Below, piece after piece: positions 7,023 through 10,179 of a DNA stretch of 10,179 nucleotides (positions are counted from its first letter, which is position 1; each line of letters begins with the position of its first letter). Location of the stretch: NCBI GenBank assembly GCA_017936245.1, contig JAGBFY010000468.1, positions 1-10,179 of the forward strand, in the 5' to 3' direction. Both the position numbers and the translations under genes were made by a program. This stretch comes from Kiritimatiellia bacterium. GTDB taxonomy: Bacteria > Verrucomicrobiota > Kiritimatiellia > RFP12 > UBA1067. The notes beneath the pieces were generated by a model. It was not told where the DNA came from and made no database searches. It saw only the letters and a program-made list of their open reading frames with translations.

Positions 7023-7934
7023 TCACTTCGCGAAAAGCGACTGCGGATATTCGCCCGCCGCCACAAGCTTGCCGATTTCGGCGGTGACGAACGGCTTGTC
7101 CTCACGGTAGGTTACGCCGAACCAGTTGGAGTCGGTCGGGAGCACCTCGACATCGGCCTTGCCTTCATGGATAAGCTCATCCACCACAAACGGGATGTAC
7201 CATTCGGACTTCGGAGCGGAACCGTTCTTCTCAAGCCATGCGGGGAAGCGGGCCTCAAGCGCGGCGAACAGCTCGGGCGTGAAGCCCCAGAGGTTCATGG
7301 ACACGCGCTCCTCGCCCGTAAGCTTGACGGGGTTGGCTTCGTCCTCACGGTTCTCGGCTCCACCAGGAACGCGCACGAGCTTCGTCATCTCGGTCACGGA
7401 GGCGAGCTTGCCGCCATCAACCTTGCAGATACCGCGTGCGACGGATCCGTTGTCGGAAAGCGTAAGGTCGAGCTTGTATCCAACCATGGCGAAATGGAAC
7501 TTTCCGTCCGCCGCCGCAGGCTGCTGGAGGAACGCCGAAAGCTTCGCAAACGCATCACGTCCATAGAAGTCGTCCGCATTGATTGCGGCGAACGGCTCCT
7601 TCACGACATTGCGGGCGGCGCGGATCGCATGAGCGGTTCCCCAGGGTTTGGCGCGATCCGCCGGGACGGTGAACGGCGCGGGAAGATCGTTGATATCCTG
7701 GAAGCAGTATTCAACGGGAAGAATGCCTTCGTACTTTGCGCCGACCTTCTCCTTGAACTCAGCCTCAAAATCCTTGCGGATGATGAACACAACCTTGCCG
7801 AAACCTGCGCGGTGCGCGTCGAAAACGGAATAGTCGAGGATAGCCTCTCCGGAAGGACCGACAGGATCGACCTGCTTCAACCCGCCGTAACGCGATCCCA
7901 TTCCCGCTGCGAGAACTACGAGTGTAGGTTTCAT
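7023..7934 (-). CDS. Sugar nucleotidyltransferase (GT-A-fold NTP transferase)
   Basis: This family transfers a nucleoside monophosphate from an NTP to a sugar phosphate or similar acceptor, releasing pyrophosphate, in the cytoplasm. In the 303-residue product the signature loop LAAGMGSRYGGLKQ (8-21) holds the GxGxR-type nucleotide-binding motif. KPWGTAHAI (96-104) matches the base-contacting region and INADDFYG (118-125) supplies the metal-binding aspartates (D121/D122). VSMNLWGF (211-218) is also typical. There is no left-handed beta-helix extension as in GlmU, so this is a stand-alone transferase; substrate and nucleotide cannot be read. The ATG at 7934 has AAAGGAG ten bases upstream. It lies 105 bases after hisF, separated by a double-hairpin repeat, and is coupled to comF downstream. 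Confidence 0.88.
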   Translation of the reverse strand: MKPTLVVLAAGMGSRYGGLKQVDPVGPSGEAILDYSVFDAHRAGFGKVVFIIRKDFEAEFKEKVGAKYEGILPVEYCFQDINDLPAPFTVPADRAKPWGTAHAIRAARNVVKEPFAAINADDFYGRDAFAKLSAFLQQPAAADGKFHFAMVGYKLDLTLSDNGSVARGICKVDGGKLASVTEMTKLVRVPGGAENREDEANPVKLTGEERVSMNLWGFTPELFAALEARFPAWLEKNGSAPKSEWYIPFVVDELIHEGKADVEVLPTDSNWFGVTYREDKPFVTAEIGKLVAAGEYPQSLFAK

Positions 7935-7978
7935 ATTTAAAATGCTCCTTTTATCTTTAACTGCTTCTAAATAAATCC

Positions 7979-8034
7979 GGTAGGGGCGCGTTCGCCGAAC
8001 GCGCCACGGCGGCTTGAGGACAAGCCGCCCTACC
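7979..8034. repeat. Compound palindromic element: two hairpins within inverted GGTAGGG/CCCTACC ends
   Basis: The 56-bp element begins GGTAGGG (7979-7985) and ends CCCTACC (8028-8034), exact inverted copies. Inside are two perfect stems: GGCGCGTTC/GAACGCGCC (7985-7993 with 7997-8005, 3-base loop) and GGCGGCTTG/CAAGCCGCC (8008-8016 with 8021-8029, 4-base loop). It starts 5 bases beyond the hisF stop. It shares arms and end with 4847-4873. It could act as a terminator, attenuator or mRNA-stabilising hairpin between hisF and the next gene, or be a REP-like mobile palindrome. No T-tract follows on the minus strand. Confidence 0.85.
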
Positions 8035-8039
8035 GTTAA

Positions 8040-8810
8040 TCAGATGCGGACGGAAAAGCCGCGATCCTTGAGGAACGCCTTGAGTTCCGGAATCCCGATC
8101 ACGTGGAAGTGGAACACGCTCGCGGCGAGAAGCACGGTCGCGCCAGCTTCGGCGGCCTCGGCAAAGTGCTCCATCGTGCCCGCGCCGCCGGATGCGACGA
8201 TGTCGGCATCGGTGATCTCGCGAATCTTGCGGATGAGCGGAAGGTCGTAGCCAGTGCGGACGCCATCGGTTGACTTCGAGGTGGGGAGGATTGTGCCGAC
8301 ACCGTAGCCGACGACCTTCTTCGTCCATTCAATGGCATCCGCGCCTGTTGCGGTGCGCCCGCCATCGATGAACACCTCATATCCGGAAGCCATGTCGGCG
8401 TTCTGCGCAACGTCGATTGCGACAGTCACCTTGTCCTTGCCGAACTCCTTGACCAGTTCGCCGATCATGTCCGGATTGCGGAAGACGGCGGAGGAGGTGG
8501 AAATCTTGTCCGCACCGGCGGCAAGCACGTCAGCTGCAGCCTGGACAGACGAAATGCCGCCGCCCATCGTGAAAGGAACGGTCACGGCCTCTGCAACCTT
8601 GCGGACCGTCTCAAGCATTGTCTTGCGCCCTTCGACAGTGGCTGTAATGTCGAGCATGGCAAGCTCGTCTGCGCCGGCGGCACAATACGCCTTGCAGCAT
8701 TCCACAGGATCGCCGGCATCCTTGATGTCGACGAAGTTCACCCCTTTGACCACACGGCCATTGATCATGTCCATGCAAGGCATGATCACCAAAGGTTTAT
8801 TGTTGCTCAT
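8040..8810 (-). CDS. hisF: Imidazole glycerol phosphate synthase cyclase subunit, HisF (divergent)
   Basis: HisF is the cyclase half of imidazole glycerol phosphate synthase in histidine biosynthesis. It uses ammonia from the HisH glutaminase to convert PRFAR to imidazole glycerol phosphate and AICAR. The 256-residue product has the normal length. Catalytic aspartates are present: D14 in PCMDMINGRVVKG (11-23) and D133 in TVAIDV (129-134). GDPVE (33-37), GADELAMLDITA (46-57), TMGGGI (81-86), SGGAGTMEHF (207-216) and LAASVFHF (228-235) also fit. Two loops differ from the usual family: LPTSKSTDGVRTG (175-187) replaces a LLTSxDRDGTKxG-type motif, and KISTSSAV replaces KVSxNTAAV. The ATG at 8810 is chosen for its upstream TTGGAG; a TTG six codons earlier is not supported. 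No other his gene is nearby. A HisF-like enzyme of another pathway is a less likely alternative. Confidence 0.9.
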   Translation of the reverse strand: MSNNKPLVIMPCMDMINGRVVKGVNFVDIKDAGDPVECCKAYCAAGADELAMLDITATVEGRKTMLETVRKVAEAVTVPFTMGGGISSVQAAADVLAAGADKISTSSAVFRNPDMIGELVKEFGKDKVTVAIDVAQNADMASGYEVFIDGGRTATGADAIEWTKKVVGYGVGTILPTSKSTDGVRTGYDLPLIRKIREITDADIVASGGAGTMEHFAEAAEAGATVLLAASVFHFHVIGIPELKAFLKDRGFSVRI

Positions 8811-8845
8811 AGCTATACTCCAATTCAACGAAAAATCGGCGTGAT

Positions 8846-8854
8846 ATTATACCA
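8846..8854 (-). promoter_or_regulatory. Extended -10 promoter for hisF
   Basis: The minus strand reads TGGTATAAT: a perfect TATAAT with the TGn extension. It lies 35 bases before the hisF ATG, predicting a leader of roughly 28 bases that contains the Shine-Dalgarno sequence. No good -35 appears at 16-18 bases, as is common for extended -10 promoters. Confidence 0.6.
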
Positions 8855-8873
8855 CCTTCTGCCGTTATTGTGA

Positions 8874-8895
8874 GGGGCAACGTTTCCGTTGCCCC
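8874..8895. terminator. Perfect GC-rich hairpin after the sugar isomerase-like gene
   Basis: GGGGCAACG (8874-8882) and CGTTGCCCC (8887-8895) form a perfect 9-bp stem with a 4-base loop, 13 bases past the stop of the gene at 8909. It probably ends that transcript or protects its 3' end. The T-rich stretch TTCTTTCTTCTTCTC is on the plus-strand side, while the minus-strand exit is TCACAATAAC, so a classical rho-independent terminator for the minus-strand gene is not clear. It sits just upstream of the hisF promoter. Confidence 0.55.
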
Positions 8896-8908
8896 TTCTT
8901 TCTTCTTC

Positions 8909-9847
8909 TCAACCGACAATTGCTTTCTTGCAGTATATGCGGGAGACGTCAACCTCGCGGACAGCGTTCGAGCCGGCGGGGATCTCGTACTCAAGCTCAA
9001 TGTCGCAGGGGAATCGGTAGCCCTCCTTCTTCATGAGGTCGAAAAGTCCCGTCAGGGGTGTGTCGCCGGTGCCGAATGCCAGATTCTTGCGCCCGTGAGC
9101 GGTTGAGGTGCGGTCCTTCACGTGCATCGAATAGATGCGATCGTGGTACTTCTTGACAAATGCAAGCGGATCGTCGTCGTTCGCAGCGACATAGTGTCCG
9201 ATGTCGAAGTTGATCATGAACTTCGGCGACCAGTCGAGAAGAGGTCCGTCATATGTTGTCGCGTTGATCTGGAGATGGTTGTGGAAGGCGACGGCGATAT
9301 CGTACTTCTCGGCGAACTTGGCGATGCGGCGGGCCATCGGCTCCCATGCCGCGAAGTTCTTCGGATCAGGCACTTCACGCGTGATCGCACCCGCACCCAT
9401 TATCTTTGCAACCTTAAAGCAGTATTCAATATCGTCGTCAGTCTGGTTTGCGCCACCAATACTGCCGAACTTGACGATATGCGCCTTGACGCCGGCCGCA
9501 TCGTACTTCTCGCGGACGGCCTCGAAGTTCTTGAGATCAACGGTCTTGCGCCATGCGTCAACCTGCGCCTTCTCCTCCTTGGTCATCTTCCAAGGAAGCT
9601 TGTTCACGGGTGCGCCGGCGTCAAGCTCAAGATCGTTGCACATGAACTCCATCTCGGTCAGGCCGGATACCTTCACGTATTCAAGCGTCTTGTAGACGCC
9701 AACCGGCATCGTGCGGTAGGAGTAGGTGATCACGCCGATCGGAATCCCCTTATATACGGAACCGGCGCTGCAGCTGCCGAACGGGCATGCGCATCCGCTA
9801 GCGGCAAGAGCCGCACCCTGAAGCAAAAACGTTCTTCTGTTTACCAT
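8909..9847 (-). CDS. Exported sugar phosphate isomerase/epimerase-like TIM-barrel protein
   Basis: This is the xylose-isomerase-like / AP-endonuclease-2-like superfamily, which includes inosose dehydratases and sugar epimerases and generally uses a divalent metal. The product is 312 residues. Its start, NRRTFLLQGAALAASGC (3-19), is a twin-arginine-type signal with a possible lipobox cysteine (C19; further Cys at 21 and 26), so export as a folded, metal-loaded and perhaps lipidated protein is inferred. Family signs are ITREVP (155-160), AFHNH (187-191), NFDIGH (213-218), SMHVKDR (240-246), FGTGDTPL (258-265) and IELEYE (283-288); E158, D215, H242 and E284 or E286 are likely metal ligands. The substrate is unknown. 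ATG at 9847 follows AAGAGGAAC at usual spacing. It appears to be a single-gene unit, with its own promoter and a following hairpin. Confidence 0.88.
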   Translation of the reverse strand: MVNRRTFLLQGAALAASGCACPFGSCSAGSVYKGIPIGVITYSYRTMPVGVYKTLEYVKVSGLTEMEFMCNDLELDAGAPVNKLPWKMTKEEKAQVDAWRKTVDLKNFEAVREKYDAAGVKAHIVKFGSIGGANQTDDDIEYCFKVAKIMGAGAITREVPDPKNFAAWEPMARRIAKFAEKYDIAVAFHNHLQINATTYDGPLLDWSPKFMINFDIGHYVAANDDDPLAFVKKYHDRIYSMHVKDRTSTAHGRKNLAFGTGDTPLTGLFDLMKKEGYRFPCDIELEYEIPAGSNAVREVDVSRIYCKKAIVG

Positions 9848-9898
9848 CTTTTGTTCCTCTTCTCTTTTTTTGTTCCTGAAATCTTTCTGAGACCGTAA

Positions 9899-9926
9899 AT
9901 AATATCATATGCCCGTATCTTTTCAA
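9899..9926 (-). promoter_or_regulatory. Promoter for the sugar isomerase-like gene
   Basis: On the minus strand TTGAAA (9921-9926) and TATTAT (9899-9904) are separated by 16 bases, and TGA directly before the -10 gives the extended form. The predicted transcript starts near 9892, leaving a leader of about 45 bases. This is the best two-box promoter seen in the window. Confidence 0.55.
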
Positions 9927-9980
9927 GAGCAAATCAAATAATAAAAAATGCGAGCCTCCATATTTTTGATGTTGATTTGG

Positions 9981-9989
9981 TGATATAAT
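9981..9989 (+). promoter_or_regulatory. Extended -10 promoter for the metallophosphoesterase gene
   Basis: TGATATAAT is a perfect -10 with the TGn extension, 8 bases before the ATG at 9998. Transcription would begin about at 9996, so the message is predicted to be leaderless. This fits the lack of any Shine-Dalgarno sequence (TTACGGCAA precedes the ATG). No strong -35 is present. Confidence 0.5.
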
Positions 9990-9997
9990 TACGGCAA

Positions 9998-10179
9998 ATG
10001 GTTTATGCGATCATATCGGATGTACACGCCAACGCAATCGCGCTCTCCGCAGTACTGGAGGATGCGCGCCGTTGCGGTGCGAAGAAACTGCTTTGTCTTG
10101 GCGATGTCGTAGGCTATGGTCCCGAGCCGGAATCAACCGTATCCACGATCCGGGCACGGGCGGCGTTCACCCTCGCAGG
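9998..10179 (+). CDS. Calcineurin-like metallophosphoesterase, N-terminal part only
   Basis: The frame starts at an ATG at 9998 and runs open to the window edge, giving 60 residues. MVYAIISDVHANAIALSAVL carries the first metallophosphoesterase motif DxH (D8, H10, with N12), and CLGDVVGYGPEP (residues 33-44) carries the second, GDxxGYGP (D36). These bind the dinuclear metal centre in the YfcE/MJ0936-like family of small phosphodiesterases and phosphatases. The remaining motifs lie beyond the window. It is the only plus-strand gene and diverges from the sugar isomerase-like gene across 150 bases. Codons look like those of the neighbours to its left. Confidence 0.88.
   Translation, partial: MVYAIISDVHANAIALSAVLEDARRCGAKKLLCLGDVVGYGPEPESTVSTIRARAAFTLA

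Noticed and set aside
7022..7105. 28-codon upstream extension of comF from an ATG
   Set aside because: It overlaps the conserved end of the nucleotidyltransferase gene and is Arg/Ser-rich; the GTG at 7021 gives the normal ComF length.
7167..7940. 257-codon open frame on the plus strand
   Set aside because: Antisense to the nucleotidyltransferase gene, whose motifs are unmistakable. Long shadows are expected in GC-rich coding sequence.
7935..7978. Promoter directly upstream of the nucleotidyltransferase gene
   Set aside because: The AT-rich stretch offers no convincing -10 with a partner -35 or TGn; read-through from hisF is as likely.
9122..9898. 258-codon open frame on the plus strand
   Set aside because: Antisense to the sugar isomerase-like gene and its promoter, with no family features.

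Overview
The window looks like chromosome of a PVC-superphylum bacterium, most likely Kiritimatiellota or a close Verrucomicrobiota/Lentisphaerota relative. This is inference from protein style: a sigma factor with a membrane extension, a secreted sulfatase-modifying-factor-like (FGE-like) protein with a beta-rich N-terminal domain, large secreted putative glycoside hydrolases, and GC-rich palindromes between genes. No marker gene in the window fixes the phylum. All genes but one read on the minus strand, so the layout is described right to left.

Right end: a calcineurin-like metallophosphoesterase (9998 to the edge, +) diverges from an exported sugar-phosphate isomerase/epimerase-like TIM-barrel protein (8909-9847, -). 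Their promoters share a 150-bp gap. Next comes a housekeeping-like run on the minus strand: a divergent hisF (8040-8810), a sugar nucleotidyltransferase (7023-7934), and a ComF phosphoribosyltransferase that starts on a GTG one base after the previous stop (6350-7021).

Left part: a second minus-strand run appears to be a surface or polysaccharide cassette. It opens with an ECF-like sigma factor whose reading frame continues without a stop through a membrane helix into an exported beta-rich domain (4926-6296). A strong ribosome binding site and a second signal peptide lie inside that frame, so the last 221 residues may also be made as a separate secreted protein. It is followed by an FGE-like protein that lacks the FGE cysteines (3367-4794), a secreted multidomain TIM-barrel protein (1390-3333), and the N-terminal 449 residues of another secreted, probably alpha-helical protein cut by the window edge (1-1348). 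The close spacing of the last three suggests cotranscription. The sigma gene may control the set, but nothing in the sequence proves it.

Non-coding structure: GC-rich perfect hairpins sit just downstream of three genes (4847-4873, 7979-8034, 8874-8895), and two of them share arms and a CCCTACC end. A polypurine/polypyrimidine tract with a 13-bp direct repeat follows the sigma gene. A perfect 12-bp tandem duplication forms the purine-rich leader of the leftmost gene. No tRNA, rRNA, CRISPR array, insertion sequence or phage gene was recognised, and no gene-free stretch exceeds 300 bases.
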